A stretch of DNA of 64,000 bases from Pestalotiopsis fici W106-1 (GCF_000516985.1 NW_006917107.1:241382-305381), one strand, 5' to 3'. Numbered from the stretch's first letter, positions 12,101-25,529 are shown. Numbers and translations: made by a program. Notes: generated by a model from the sequence alone, not told the origin.

Positions 12101-15100
12101 AAATATCACCAATTGCGGAGAATATAACATGGCCCATCTTTGCAGCGCGGCTCTCAAAGTAAGTGGGCCGCTGTCCCTGCCCAAGCCCAGAGAACGATGC
12201 TCGTCAAGCCGCGTGGAGATCAATTGCTTCGAGTTTTTTTAGGCGGCCGTGGCATAATTCCGTCCGATGCGTTATTGCTGGGGCCTGCATCCCGAATGTA
12301 TGAAAAGTGTACAATGAACTCGAGCTGGAGCTTTTTTTTCGTGGTTCATGGAGGGGTGGCGCCTTTACCATGTGTCGTGCCCTAGGCTCAATAGAGTACG
12401 ACATAGGTATCTACCTTATTATAACATTACGTCGTCTGCTGGTCTATCTCCGAGTCTACTTGCCTCTGGGTATTTTGGCCGAGTTACCAATTCATGGGAG
12501 CTCATATAGGCGTATGCACGTATATCCAGGATGATCCATTCGTTTACAAAGTACATGTCGTCAAGGCCGTGTGGGCACTCGACGACTGACCGGTCCAGCG
12601 CCCAAGCCGGTGGCCGCAGTGGGTTGATTTTCCCAAAGCATGAAATACATTGCGCGGACAATCCCCTGATCTGCGCCGCCCATGACCTGCTAACTGAAAT
12701 TGTTCCATTCCCCGAGGAGAGGGTCAGCGGGCTCTAGGACCATGGGGCCTGCTGCGTATGGATGCCTGCACCCCTGTGTTGGTCCCGTCTCGGCTATCGT
12801 CCCCAAGCGAGGCTCTAGAAGACTTCCCCGTTAGGCGAGCTATCCGCCAGACAGGCGACATCACGGCAAGCTGCGGGGAGTAGTGTACACTACGAACATA
12901 CTTTGGTAGGTACCTAGCCCAGGGTTGGTCGATTGCCGCTGATCACATTCGTGTGCCCATTTCTCCAGACCTTTCTCGAGTGCATGTGTCTGTAAACAGC
13001 CCCCTTGATAGCCTCCAAGATCCGGAACGCAACACAACGTTATCAGACGAGGTGTCATACCACGCGCGTCAATAGTAGGCGCCCGCGACGCAGAGACGCT
13101 GCAGAGGCTCTGCAACAATTTCAGCCTCCCTGGCTTGCCTGGCTTTGCGTGGCCGCTTCCACTTATGCGCTTATATGCAGCAGGCGTCATCCTGGTCGCG
13201 AGTATAACCGCCCGTTGGCCAGCGCAAGAACCAGCCCCAAAGAAGAAGAAAAATTTCAAGAGAAAAGAAAATACCGCTCTTGAGTTGCATTAAATAATCT
13301 AGCCACCGACGTAACTTATTAAGATTAGATCTTACACCGTAGTATATTGAATAGCAATAGATATGCTTTAATACCAAAGCAGAGAAACTTGAGGAAAATA
13401 ATAATACCTAATAATTAAAAACTCTGCCTCCTTGGGCTTTTCATTGTACGGGACCCGGAGCAATGCACAAAGATTGCTTGGGCGGGGACTTGCAAGGTCA
13501 GATCCTAGGGCTAGGCAAGACAGACGACGGGAACATCATATGTATTATTAGGTAGGGACGTTATGTGCGTACATAGTAGTACGTCCATATTCTGCAGCCG
13601 GGTGTTTCTTACCAGGAATCAAATTCTGACCAAGGCTAGCTAAGCTTGCGAGATGAAACGCGTTTCTTTGTTCCGATCGATGAGTATACTCACCTAGGAA
13701 AATCCACTAGTATTACTCTCAAGTTTAGTTGACAGGCAAGGCCTTGTCACCAAGTAACGCCCCCTCCATTTTACTTTTCGTGTCCTTCCGCAGTCGTCAC
13801 AGGTCCCGATATTGGACCGTGACGAACACCTCCTGCTTTGAGCAGGCGAGAACTTGTTGCCGCGGCAGATTAAAAAACAGAACGATGCAAGCTTGGAAAT
13901 GCATTGAATCCTTGCAGCTGCCTCGATCGTTAAAATCATTCCGAGCTTCCCCATCACCCCAGAATCCGCAATTTCACTACGTACCACTGTAAGTATGTCG
14001 ATTCAAGTTCAGGGCCAGTGAATACAACTCGCAGCAAAAGAGCATAATGAATAATTCATTCGGCTCCGACGTGCGATCGTTCGAGACCACCATCCCATCT
14101 CAATTAACCAGAAGCGTCGCAAGTTCAGATGAACACTGACAAACTACTTCCCACTTATTGTTTTGCTTTTTCCTGTCCTTGTTCTGGGGTCCATGCCAGA
14201 GCTGCAGTTCGCAGTGCACCTTTGAACCTCGCACAATGGAGTCACACTGTCTGCGCTCGCTTGGCCTAGCACGCCTCTAGCCATCTCATCCTTCAGCATT
14301 TACACTGTTCTCTCAGTGGCACGCCTACATGGACCAAAGTGACTCTTTACAATACGCGGCGCCTAGGTAGACGAACATATCACGACCTTGGAGTCATGGA
14401 GGGAAACAGAACGCGTAGCATGTAGGAAATAAGAGTAGGTTGCCCTACTGCATGTGCATCTATACCCAAGCTTAAAACTTGAGTAGTCCGTACCTACGAG
14501 CTACCTAGGTATAAGCGGTTGCCAAAACCACGCACTCAACGGCTGCGGCACGAAAGATACAACGTCTAAACGCCTTTTACACAGTACCTGCTTGCCTGCC
14601 TAGGTACCTACCTACCCAGGCCAATCCACAGTCTTGGCATGCCTTGTCCACCCAGTCCCCTCTCTCCGAATTCCTACCGAATTGAACGAGGTGCAGGACA
14701 CGGTATAAGTACTCTAATACGAAAGGAGCAACAGTCGATTTTGTGGTCTAAACGGAGCAAGTGACTGACTCCCTCAGTCCCGGGATCCGCAACAATTGGG
14801 CCGAAGCTTTCTTAGCTCCAACGCTCCCCCCAATTCACCATCCCAATTAATGATGAAGTTTTGTCACTGCTTCTCGGTATGTGTGACGTTCTTATTTTAC
14901 GATGTATACTGGCTCCAGTGGTTGCTTGTTGTAAACAACTGGCACTTCGCAGCCCATTAATATATTTTGCCTGCTAGACTTACAGTATTATATTAGAGAC
15001 TCGCTTATTAGGACCTGGCACTTTCTGTATACTTATACCTGAGTTTTGGTGTAATACTATGTAGGTAAAGCACCAAGAGACTGATTTGATGTATGTACGT

Positions 15101-15834
15101 ACATAGATGTGTCTAAGAGGCGACCAGGTCATGGGTTTGTACATACATACTATCTTAGTAGTGTAGAGGGACTAGGTATGGAAGTACGTACCTGATCGCT
15201 TTTTACTACGAACATACCACGCTGCTACCCTTACATGCCCTTGTTCAAGCAGCTGGCTAGCCCCAAGAAACTCGGCCCAGGGTCGCGTTGGCTTGCGAGG
15301 GACGACCGAGGCGTAAGAGAGAAAGAGGAGGGACAAAGGAAGGGGAAAAAAAAAAAAAAAAAGTGCCCGCCGCCAATTCCTTGAAGGAAGCATTTTTTGC
15401 GCAAGAATTCAACGCACCATACCATCGGAGGAAAGGCAGCGTTGCTTGGCACCACAAACCCGTTCAGACTCTCAACAGCACTGCTTCGTACAGTACCGTA
15501 CAGTACAGAGCATTAGTCTGCCGGTTTTGTGAAGCTTGGTACATTTGTATGGTACGGATTTGTTGGTGTGTACAGATGTCTGTGAGTGTATGTACATACG
15601 TGTGTTTGCGCGCGTGTGTATGTGTGCCTGGCTGCTTCTCGCTTCTGTACCTTGTTCTCCAGAGTGTGCCAGCCAGACCAGGAGAGTTGCATTCATCCAG
15701 TACCTGCCCCGGTCGGCCCTCGTCTTTCGACTGCGCGCCGGCGCCTTCGATTGAGTCCCCCTGCTCCTGATCTGGGTTCCATAAAATCCTCAAATTAAAA
15801 TCAAATCAAAGGGCCAGGAAAAATAATAATAATA
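9119..15834. other. 6.7 kb gene-poor stretch upstream of a regulator gene
   Basis: No open frame here looks coding, and no exon chain could be assembled on either strand. The stretch has A-runs (about 11918-11930 and 15346-15362), many short CCTACCTAGGTA-type palindromic words (clearest near 14590-14620), and GT/TG-rich DNA near 15560-15640. No tRNA, rRNA or transposon signature was seen. The right-hand 1-2 kb may be promoter and long 5'UTR of the transcription factor starting at 15835. Confidence 0.45.
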
Positions 15835-18800
15835 ATGGCAGAGGCACAGGAGCCGCCGCTACAGCCACAAGCGCAACAGGTACAGCCGTCGGCGCAGGCA
15901 CAAGCTCAGGCTCTACCTCTGCCACCCGGCGGCCCTGTCATGTTAATTCCAGCCGTTGCCAACGAAGAGACAAATAGCAGAAGTCATGGCTCTCTACCTG
16001 CTCTTGTGAGTAGTAATTTGCCTGATCCTTCCGTACTGGATAGAAGCCCGTCGCAACCGTCACAAGCCCCGGCCGAGCTCGAGACACATACGCAATATTG
16101 TTCAACGACAAACGACTCTGTCCAAGCACATGTAAAGTCTTCCCAAGACAGCCATCGCCAAAGGGAAAAGCCACAACCTGAGGGCATAGGACCGTCCACG
16201 AAAATACAGCAAGCCTCCGCATATGGAGCGACTGGGGCTGTCGAGGGGATAGAAGCAGAGAGAAGAGACGTTGATAAACTCCCCGGCGACGCGACCCATT
16301 TTGCGCCGAAGGCATACCTATTGCCGGCGCTTGTTCATGTGTCTGGTTCGGTCTCGACTGCCACTAAACCGAGCACCACGGCCGGCGTCACTACTACGAT
16401 ATCTTCTATTGCTGTGCCTTTCGACCTTGTACGCTCGACAGCAAAAACTCCGTCTGCGCGTGACACAAACACGGTCTTGGATTACGAAATCATTGCCGAC
16501 GATATAGATCAGCTGCATACCTCGTCGGCGCCGCCATCACCAAGTCCACCCGTCATTATGTCGAATCCACCGCAGCATCCAGGCCACCAGCGGCCGCCAG
16601 TAGGATTTCCAAGCCCGACTTATGGTTCACAAGGCATATATGGCTACGGGAGTCCAACTGGCCCACCCGGTGATCCATACCGTGGACCGTCTGGCGGTCA
16701 TCAGCCCATGTCTCTGCCGAGCATGAGAACGTTCGATCCGGTGCAACAGCAGCAGGCACAGCAAGTGCCAATGGCCCAGCAAATGATGCAAGTACAAGCG
16801 ACTATGCCGCCGTACTACGCGCATCCAGTACCGCTGCCAGGGAATCCGTACAGCATGCCTCCTGATGCCATGGCATCGCGATACGCCTTGCCGCCGACCG
16901 ACCCCAGATTCTTGGGGAACCCTCGCAACAAGAAAGTGGGTATCGCCTCCGATGGTTGACCGTTCTGTTTAGAACTCATTTCGGATTCCTCACGCGGCGA
17001 TCTGTTAGCTGACAAGTTGCCTGAGCAGGAGATCAAGCGCCGAACAAAGACAGGATGTCTGACGTGTCGCAAGCGGCGAATCAAGGTATGTCGTCATTTC
17101 TTCCGGGTTGCGCATAGGTCCTCATGACGCTGGAGTTTTTCTTCTTCTTGTGTATTCTCTGTCTCCATATTCTTCGAGTTCGCAAAGTTGCACTCCCCTG
17201 CCGTTTTCCACCGACGACACATCTATCTGCTTCCCAAGAGGTATAGATTTGAGAGTCGCGAAAAGAAACACCTTAAAAAAGAAAGGGAACCATTAAAAGT
17301 GCCCCGTTCCGTTAGAGTTTTGGAAGTGGGTTCCGACCTTGTGCCCACCCCGTCCGTCCGTCCGCCCGTTGCTTCTCGCTTCGCTTGAAGATCGCCTGAC
17401 TAAAGGCTTGTACCATGGAGCGAGCCAGTGAACCGTGGTTCGTGGAGCGGCGGGCGGAACGTGGAGCAGATGAACCAGGACCTTGCAAGTTGCCAGTCAT
17501 TGATTCACTGTCTCTACTATGATTATTGGTTATTAGCGTGCACTACATTTTGTGCACCACGGGCCTGAGTTTCTTGGCCGCGATAACTGCACCACCAAAT
17601 ATTCCTGCTGTCTAGCCCCTATCCACTTTTTTTTTCTTCACCTTTCCCTCTTTTCCTGCTCGCTGTAAGCCCCTCCAGGCTTGACCAGCAGGCGAGAGGA
17701 GCTTGAAGCCACAAAAGCTAGGGGCCCTCTACTTCAAGTTCGAGCTCGCAACAACCACCACTCAAAGAAAGGCTGTGGAAATAACTGTTCGGGGAGATAT
17801 TAAAAAAAAAAAAGACAGAGAAGAGGTCCACCAATATCGCGGTAGTGTCGCGATCGTGTGATTATATTATTCTCACAAAATCACTTGCTTCAGCGCGAAA
17901 AATCGAGCATTGAGCTGGGTATGGGACTATTTTGAAGTTTCAAAACACATTTACAGAGTCCAGGAACTACTTGTAACCTGCCTCAATCCAATCCGCATAA
18001 CCAAAGTTCTAGCAGCATTCGTCCCGCTGGAATTTGCCGCTCTTGCCAGGCTTGCATCGATCAAATTGACTACTACACATACCATAGAAGCTAACCAATC
18101 CACGCAAAACCACCAGTGCGACGAGCAGCATCCCGTGTGTAAGAACTGTCAAAAGTCAAAGCGGGAATGTTTAGGCTACGATCCCATATTCAAGCAGCAA
18201 CAACAGCAACAGCAACACACAACCATACAGCCAGCGTCCAACACCAACAACATTACCAACACCACCACCAGCCACCCCACCCCGTCGGCTTCTGTCCCGT
18301 CCAACGGGCCATCGTCTCTGCTACCACCAACCTCATCGTCTTCCTCAGTTGTACCTGGACCAAACAGCTCCGGCACTTATAGCTCTCTCCCGTCCGTTCT
18401 GCCAAGTTCCTACAATTCTGGCGCCTCATCGTCCAGCAACACGCCGGGTCATGCATATGAGCCCAGCCAGTCAGCACCGCCACAAACAATCAAGGGCGAG
18501 CACTTTGAGTACGGCCCCGCCATAGATCCCGCGTTGGACAGTGTGGGTGCACCTCCGAGTACGTCGACGTCGCATCTTCCACCAGTCAAGTCAGTCACGC
18601 CTATCGCTAGTCCTCTCCCCCAAAGACCGCCGAATAGTACTCTTACCCTGAGAGGTGGCGGTCCCGTCTTTACTTCACAGTCTGCTCAGCAGTCTGTCTC
18701 CCCCTTCCACCACTGGACTCCGGCTTACTCTGACAACTCAGCCAAGAACATGCGCGTCGATGAACTCGTGAGCTTGGGCCGGCCCCTGCCGCCCGAGGCC

Positions 18801-19616
18801 AAGTCGTTACCTGACCAGGCTCAGATGGACGAAATACGCGGCCTTTATGATGAGATCTACGCCCCCGGTCTTGAAAAGTTTTTCGAGACAAGGTGGTACA
18901 CCCAGGAATCAACCGGTACGCAATTGGTCACGGTGCATGACTCTGTGGTCAAGAGGATCGCAGCATTACTCAGCCTGGTTGGGAGAGCAGACCAGCAAAA
19001 GCAAAATGCCATGACAGAATCCGCCAATGCCGAGTTTCGAACGGTTTGGGATCTTGCCTGTCTGCCGTTTGCAACACCTCCAAGAATCAACCCGCCGAGT
19101 GTCATCCCCCCTGATCACGATTCTGCCGAGGCTCGAAACCGTGTCTACGTCATTGAAGCTCTGCTCTCTGGCACCATTCTGATGGATAACCCGCTGGTTC
19201 GTCCTCCGCCTTCAGGCGACCTCCGCCGGGTGAGGGAACTTGACTTCTGGTACCATCTGGGGGAGTTCTGCCGGGTGGAACCGCTCGGAAATCCCCCGAA
19301 TCCAATCATCTCATCTCAGCGTGATCAGATATTGAACAGAATTCGCACTCTGCTCGATGGAAGAGAGAACCGAGACGTACTCTATTCAGTCGCCATAATG
19401 CGTGCTCTGTCGCCTGAGTTTCCCCCAGATTTTGAGAGCACACTTCCTCAACATTTAGACGAAAACGACCCCAAGAGCAAGCTGGCGGTTGCTCGCAAGT
19501 TTGTTCAGGACGAATCAAAGGTGACTGGAGGCACGACCAACATTGTCCGTCGATTCTCTGAGTTGGCTACTCTGGCCTTCATTAATCCTGGCGTCAACGT
19601 ATTACGTTCTGCTTGA
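15835..19616 (+). CDS. Zn2Cys6 transcription factor with Gln/Pro-rich N-terminus
   Basis: Three exons, 15835..16935, 17029..17085 and 18117..19616, give about 885 residues. The zinc cluster lies in the middle: Cys377-x2-Cys380-x6-Cys387-x6-Cys394-x2-Cys397-x6-Cys404. The first two cysteines are on the 57 bp second exon and the other four on the third, so a 1,031 bp intron cuts the DNA-binding domain. The first 367 residues are Pro/Gln/Ser-rich and look disordered (Gly-Pro-Tyr-rich near 260-360). A Gln run and a Ser/Thr/Pro-rich linker follow the cluster, and a helical C-terminal region of about 320 residues resembles the fungal transcription-factor regulatory domain. Splice sites are GTGGGT/GCAG and GTATGT/CCAG, the latter with a GCTAAC branch point. 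The target pathway is unknown. Similar cluster sequences (RTKTGCLTCRKRRIKC) occur in OefC-like regulators, but I do not assign that name. Confidence 0.82.
17086..18116 (+). other. Unusually long intron inside the zinc-cluster coding region
   Basis: This 1,031 bp intron is about ten times the length of the other coding introns in the window. It contains pyrimidine-rich stretches near 17628-17660 and an A-run near 17802-17813. The frame entering the third exon is open from 17910, so a transcript starting inside the intron could be translated into a protein lacking the first two zinc-binding cysteines. Whether such a transcript exists cannot be seen here. Confidence 0.6.
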
Positions 19617-22032
19617 TCGGCTATGTATGTATGCGTCTATCCTTTGGCATCAGCACTTCGTCAACTGTATGATTTGCCTCCAGCGGCACAGGCCTGTACT
19701 ATAAATTTTCGCCTTATTTTTCGACCATTGATCTCAATGGCGTGCGTTCTGGCTGCGATACGCGGGCAAGCTTGCTTGCCATTTGCAACCACAACTTTTC
19801 TTCGCCCTAGACCAGGAGAATGCACGTCCGCGCTTGATGAACGACTAATATACCCCGCCATCCATGCGACGGCATGATGACATGAAGTCACTTTCCCTTG
19901 GGAGGTTATAGATGTATGTATGATAAGGATTTCCATGTACGACAATCAAGGTTCTCAGAGAAATGAGGGGCATATTATGAAGAGTCCTACCACGGTGGTA
20001 GTAAACACGAGGGTCAAGGGGCATACTTGGACGATCTCATGGCATCCGGTTGAGGAACACCAGTTATAGAGCAGAGTATATTAGTCAATTTTGTACTGGA
20101 GGAAACTAGTAGATGCGTGGTAACTCGGAAAACAAAAAATGGCTATAGGATTACCCCACAAAGAGTCGTGGGGGCTCTAATATCTGACCCAAGCGCTTCT
20201 TCTTCTATAATATAAAGTCCACATATAAAGTCCACGTTGATCAATCCATTTTGTTCTTTGTATTGATTCCTTTTTTCCTTTTTTCCTTTTTTTTTTTTTT
20301 TTTTTTTTTTCTGGGTGAGCAAGTCATCCTTAACAGCTAGTGTCTCAAACTGCCGTGTGAAATCTCGAGAGATCCTTCCTGATCCAAAACCCTTACATCG
20401 AGATCAATGAACAAAAGAAAGTGTGTTTTGCTCTCAATACTTAGGATTCTAATACTCGGAGCCTCACTGCATATGGTGGGAAGGAAAATCATGGAAAAAT
20501 CTGAGAGTCACTAGTATGGCAATTCAAATTGCTATCCTGCAATTGACTGGTCATGGCAAGTGGATATCAGTGGTGGCGAACTTATTTGTCAGTTGTAAGT
20601 TTTAACACTCGTTTTTGTAAGTTTTAACACTCGTCTTTCTGTTGAAAACAGACCAATTTAGGATCAATATCACTATCAGTCCCGACTTGAATGAGATCGA
20701 CAAGTCATTCTTTCCAAGTGAGTAATTTTACTGCTTTATTCTTGTTCACTAATACGTACGCATATCAAGAAGTCTAGACTCAACTGAGTGAAGAAACGGT
20801 AATATTTCCGACAATGACAATAACACAATATAGACTCGGGTTCGGTAGGATGTCATGTGCTTGGTTTTGGCTGAACTCACTGTTGACATCTTTTACTCGG
20901 CAACCCAGTGTTTTTCTTTTCTTACCTTTTTTTTTTATTGGATAGGGGAAACAAGAATGCAAGTTGGCGTCGCCCCTTGGAGCGCATGCTGGCGAGTCAT
21001 GGTGTGGACTTCATCTTGATTCAAGGTACGCTTGATGCGCCGAACCAGGATGAAAAAAAAAAAAGACCAACGGGGAAAAATGAATTGGTAGTACCGATTA
21101 AACCGATGGGTACCGACTATCACCTCAGACTTTGAACCGCGAACACTTCCGAATGGAGCGGGTATGCAAGACAATGCTTCCTTATCTTTCAAGGGTCGAC
21201 AAGTTTGTTTACACGACGAACGACGTTGAGTACCACCATAGTTGATGTTCTCCAATTCGTTGCAAGGTCGAGCGCGCTGGCAATCTTGCATATGCTTTGC
21301 CTTGCCGCATACACCTATAGGTACTCATTCTCCCGAAAATGTGGACCCGTCACACATCCGACCGTGTAGATCTATCATCTCGAGTTTGCTTAGATTGATG
21401 TTTGAAGCATTGTTCATGAAAACGTGTTCAATGGCGACATTGTGCATTATATATCCATGCGTCGGTGGCACCGGGAACATGATCATTGGCAACCTAATGT
21501 CGCATTGCATCCTTTCTTCGAGGCGGATGGTATCAAGATTTGACGGGATTGCGCAATCGGGCTAAAATGGGCGGCGGCGCTAGGTAGACGGCAGGTACTA
21601 AGACCATTTGTTGTGTTGAATAGGCTGTAAGACAATGAAATCCATGGATCGACCCTGCTTGACTTTGCTTCTCAAAATTTATTCGCTCGCAATATCGGCC
21701 GTTGATAGCGACATTGGTGAACTGTACTGCGTGTGTTGGCGGTGAAGAAGCTGCGAAGCCGCTGGGTCGTCATGCGCAAGGGATACATAAAAGACGGTTG
21801 CTCCATTGTTGGGCCACCCCGAGTCAGTCTGGCATGAAAGACTACCTTGGAGCTGAGAATATTTCTCTTGCCGTAGCCACGAATCTCAAATACCCTCTTT
21901 GGCCATTCCGACCTTGTTTGACCCTCTGTTCCTTTTTGTTTTCCTCTCTCCTAATATTAGTAAAATCCTGGTTTGAGTACAGCCGAAGACGTCGACACTC
22001 ATTCTCCAAAACACTCTCAACACACAAGCGTC
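19617..22032. other. 2.4 kb intergenic stretch with simple repeats
   Basis: No gene is supported. Visible structure: a T-run of about 28 near 20284-20311; a 13 bp word (ATATAAAGTCCAC) twice near 20210-20235; and a 20 bp word twice with 22 bp spacing at 20593-20612 and 20615-20634. The last 300 bp is probably the promoter of the UPF0643 gene. Confidence 0.5.
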
Positions 22033-22773
22033 ATGGCACTCGTGCGAGGATACCCAGGCCAGACCATTGCTTCCAATGTGTTCTTGGACAAGCAATCGGA
22101 TATCGTTGTTTCAACCGAGACCGTGGAGAACGACGAACTTGACCATGATGACAAGGACAACTACTTGATCGTCTCGCCATATACTGAAAAGGAGCACCTG
22201 CTTGACTTGAGAACTCTGGATAAGGAAAACGCGCTCTTGGCAAAAGCACTTGTCAAATTCAGGAGCCTACGTCCGGACTACGCCACGGCACCCTACACCG
22301 AGACGTTCAACTGGGACCAAGTCATGGAGGAATTGACGCGATTGGTCCGTGAGGAAGGCCACGTGTGGAAGGAGACGTCGTTTTATATCGTCGCTTTCCG
22401 GTCGCAAATCCCCCCAACAACAGTATACGCAGAGCTGGGTGTCCTGGACAAGGCAGCGCATGCTGAGGCGACAGCCAGTGGTGGGTTTCTCAAGTGAGTA
22501 GTCGAGTCATGAAAGCCGGAAGCTATAAAGATACCTACCCACCTACTGACGCATTCCAGGTACTGGTTCGGAACACCTGATCAGGAGGGGAGGAACTTGG
22601 CCACATGCGTGTGGCGGTCTCAGCAGGATGCCAGGCAAGGAGGAGTTGGGCCAGCACATCGCAAAGCTGCAGGAGCTGCGCGTCATTTGTACAGCGAATG
22701 GCGTATTGACAGACACCGACTTATTATCCGGGACGACCTGGTGAGCTGGCAAATTGTTGACTGGGCCGATTGA
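22033..22773 (+). CDS. UPF0643 family protein
   Basis: Exons 22033..22493 and 22560..22773 join through a GTGAGT donor and a TCCAG acceptor that split a Lys codon, giving about 224 residues. The sequence matches my recollection of the fungal UPF0643 family: an N-terminal block with a (Y/F)-x-E-x-FNW motif near residues 95-100, a central ETSFYIVAFRSQIP block, and a C-terminal region with YWFGTPDQEGRN, a WRSQQDAR-type segment and a WRIDRHRLII strand ending in VDWAD. There is no signal peptide or membrane helix, so a soluble protein is expected. The biochemical function of the family is, to my knowledge, not established. The ATG at 22033 is the first in good context after the upstream T-rich region. 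Confidence 0.75.
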
Positions 22774-24296
22774 GTGAAAGCTGGCCTGGTAGTAGTGGGC
22801 AGGCATTTAGCTGTCTGCATACGGCGACAGAACCCATCCTGGCACTCTTGGATGGGCCGCGGGACGAGGGGGAGGGCAGGGTATGCGACCGGTGAAGGGC
22901 AAGTCTCCGGAGCAAGCCCTTGTCCCTTAGCCTTGTTCTGCCTCGCTATCCTTCTCATGAATCTGTGTTTAGCAAGGCGTTAACGGTATAGATATCAAAG
23001 CAGTAGAGCGGATCCGGATTTGCCGAGCGTGGTACTCAGAGGACGCACAGTAGCTAGAATGAGTAGACCTAGAGAATAAAGCTTATCGTGGATAAATGCA
23101 CAACGATGCTCTGGATTGCTTTGATAACGCAAACGAACCCATTTGGCCAAGGGTGTGTGTACACATGGGCGTCCCACTGCATATATGCGACGTCCTGCAA
23201 CCAGTCAATTGCTGGCGATAAACGTCAGACCATCACTGGAATGGTCCTGGGGTCGCAGGGCCAGTCTTTTTCAACTCAGACTGGGAGTCATGTCTGATGG
23301 AAATGATGGTGTGCTCAGTGGTGGCATCGCAGCCAAAGGGCAGGAAAGATGCTTCAGTGGACATTGCTCGAACATGAAGAAGGTTTCCAGCCGATCAGGT
23401 CACGTTGGACAATGGACAGAAAGGAGTTTGTGTGGTAGTTGTAATTTTTGTGTGGTAGTTGTAATACGGCTGTATAGCACAGCTGAAAAACGACGATGTC
23501 AGTGGTGAGAGAAGGGAAGGGAGTTGAATTGCATTGAGGCTCTTTTTCCAATGGCATGTCGTTGGAATTTAACTTGATTTCGGCATATATTTGGCGTGGG
23601 GGTTCAAGTGGGATATTCGCCAATGTCAAGCTCGCCATCGTCAAATGGATCCGCGTGGAGGACACCGGGCGTGGGATGACTTTTATAGAGCTAGGTCGAA
23701 CAATATTATGTCTACAATTGACTACCTGCTACCTGGGAAAGTTCGTGTTGGTCAAGATATATGTATCTTGTGCCAGGTACCTGATGTGGGCAAGTAAGTA
23801 CTGTTGAAAATCGTGTGCGCTCTTCTTGGGCATTGCAGACCTTCAGTGTTCAGGTGTTGTAACAGGCTACCTACCTCAAGCACTGGTATTTGCAGTCTGC
23901 TCTGCCTCACCTTCTGGGTACCATGCGTACATTAGTGCTTCCCATCTCTTCTAGGCGCCATTTAAGCGATTGTGGCCCAAGTAAAGAGTACACCACCTGG
24001 GCAGCTGGGTCAGAGCATGTAAAGGTATTGGCCCTTGGGGAGGGGCATTGAGCGCTGGACTGCAAAGGGCTGCAATCGCCTCCAATCATTTTTCGCACCT
24101 GGCCCTTCTCGCCGCAATTCTCCGCCCCGCCCACAATTCCGCAATTTCGCAACAAAACCTTCAACAAAGCATACTGCGACCCCGTCTACGCGTCTCCGAA
24201 AGATAGAGGCCACGGCTTGAGAGAAGGACCGCGCATTCCGACTTCTCCGTATTCAGGTTCCCCGAAGCATCACCCAAAAGCCGTACCATCGCAATC
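22774..24296. other. Intergenic region between UPF0643 and eIF3h genes
   Basis: No coding exon is supported. A 20 bp word ending in GGTAGTTGTAAT is tandemly duplicated at about 23428-23466. The last 150 bp before the eIF3h ATG is pyrimidine- and CCGC-rich and is likely its 5'UTR. Confidence 0.5.
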
Positions 24297-25529
24297 ATGG
24301 CCGACGCTTCAAAGGACACGGGAATCACCTCCGTGCAGGTTGAGGCTCTGGTATGTTTACGAGAAGAATATCCCTGCCCCTCATTCGCACATGTCTGTCC
24401 GTTGGCCAATATTGATGTGTTCTGGACATCCTTCTAGGTGGTGATGAAGATTGTCAGACATGCCACCAGCACGTTTCCTTCTGTCGCGACCGGTGCCATC
24501 GTAGGCTTGGACCAAGGCGGACTCCTCAGCATCACCAACACGTTCCCATTCCCTACTGCCGACGTCGCCCACGCCGACGGCGGTTCCCACCAGAATGACG
24601 CATCGTCGCTGGCCGCTGCTGCTCCTCGGGCCAAGTCGAACCTGGTCTATCAGACAGAAATGATCCGACACCTCAAGGAAGTCAACGTGGACGCCAACGG
24701 CGTCGGCTTCTACACGAGCGCCACCATGGGCAACTTTGTCAACCGCAACTTCATCGAAAACCAATTTCACTACCAGAAGGAGAACGAGAAGAACGTTGCT
24801 CTGGTCCACGATGTCAGCCGCAGCTCACAAGGCGCCTTCAACCTGCGTGCATTCAAGCTGTCATCAACCTTCATGGCCGCTCTCAAGGAGGACAAGTTCA
24901 CAACCGAAAGGTCATTATCGCCGCATTCCCGACTTTTTGTCTCATCTGGCTAACATTTTGCACATAGTCTTCAAAAGTCTAAACTCAACTTCAAGGACAT
25001 TCTCGTCGAACTCCCCGTCACCGTTCACAACACACACCTGCTGGCCTCATATATACACCAGCTTCCCGGTCTTCCCGCCAAGGCCGAGGCTGACCTGCCC
25101 ACATCCGTGTCCGACATTGAGAAGGCCGAGGTCAAGCTGCCCCTTTACCCCTCGGTCGACACTCTGGATCTCTCCATAGACCCCTTTCTCGAGAAGTCGT
25201 GTGATCTCTTGCTCGACAGCATAGAGTCGCACTACACCGAACTCAACAACCACCAATACTACCAGCGTCAACTGGCGCGCGAGCAGACCAAGATTACCGC
25301 CTGGCAAACAAAGCGCAAGGCGGAGAACGCAGCCCGTGCTGCAGCAAAACAAGAGCCTCTCCCGGAGGATGAGTGGCAGAGACTTTTCAAGCTGCCCCAA
25401 GAGCCCAGCAGACTCGAGGGTATGCTGAACGCTAAGCAGGTGGAGCAATACAGCAAGCAGATTGATGGATTCACTGCCAATGTCAGTGCCAAGATGTTTG
25501 CAGTCCGAGGAAACCTGATGCCCGAGTAA
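24297..25529 (+). CDS. Eukaryotic translation initiation factor 3 subunit H
   Basis: Three exons, 24297..24350, 24438..24910 and 24968..25529, give about 362 residues. Introns have GTATGT/CTAG and GTCATT/ATAG borders; the second has a GCTAAC branch point. The N-terminal two thirds is an MPN domain starting at [14 protein letters not shown]. The region where catalytic MPN+ proteins carry the JAMM metal ligands instead reads [11 protein letters not shown], so no zinc-binding His pair is present, as expected for the non-catalytic eIF3h. The C-terminal third is helical, with a Gln/Lys/Ala-rich segment. eIF3h is part of the eIF3 complex that binds the 40S ribosomal subunit and supports scanning and reinitiation in the cytoplasm. 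Filamentous fungi keep this subunit whereas budding yeast lacks it. Length and motif order agree with the fungal orthologues. Confidence 0.92.
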
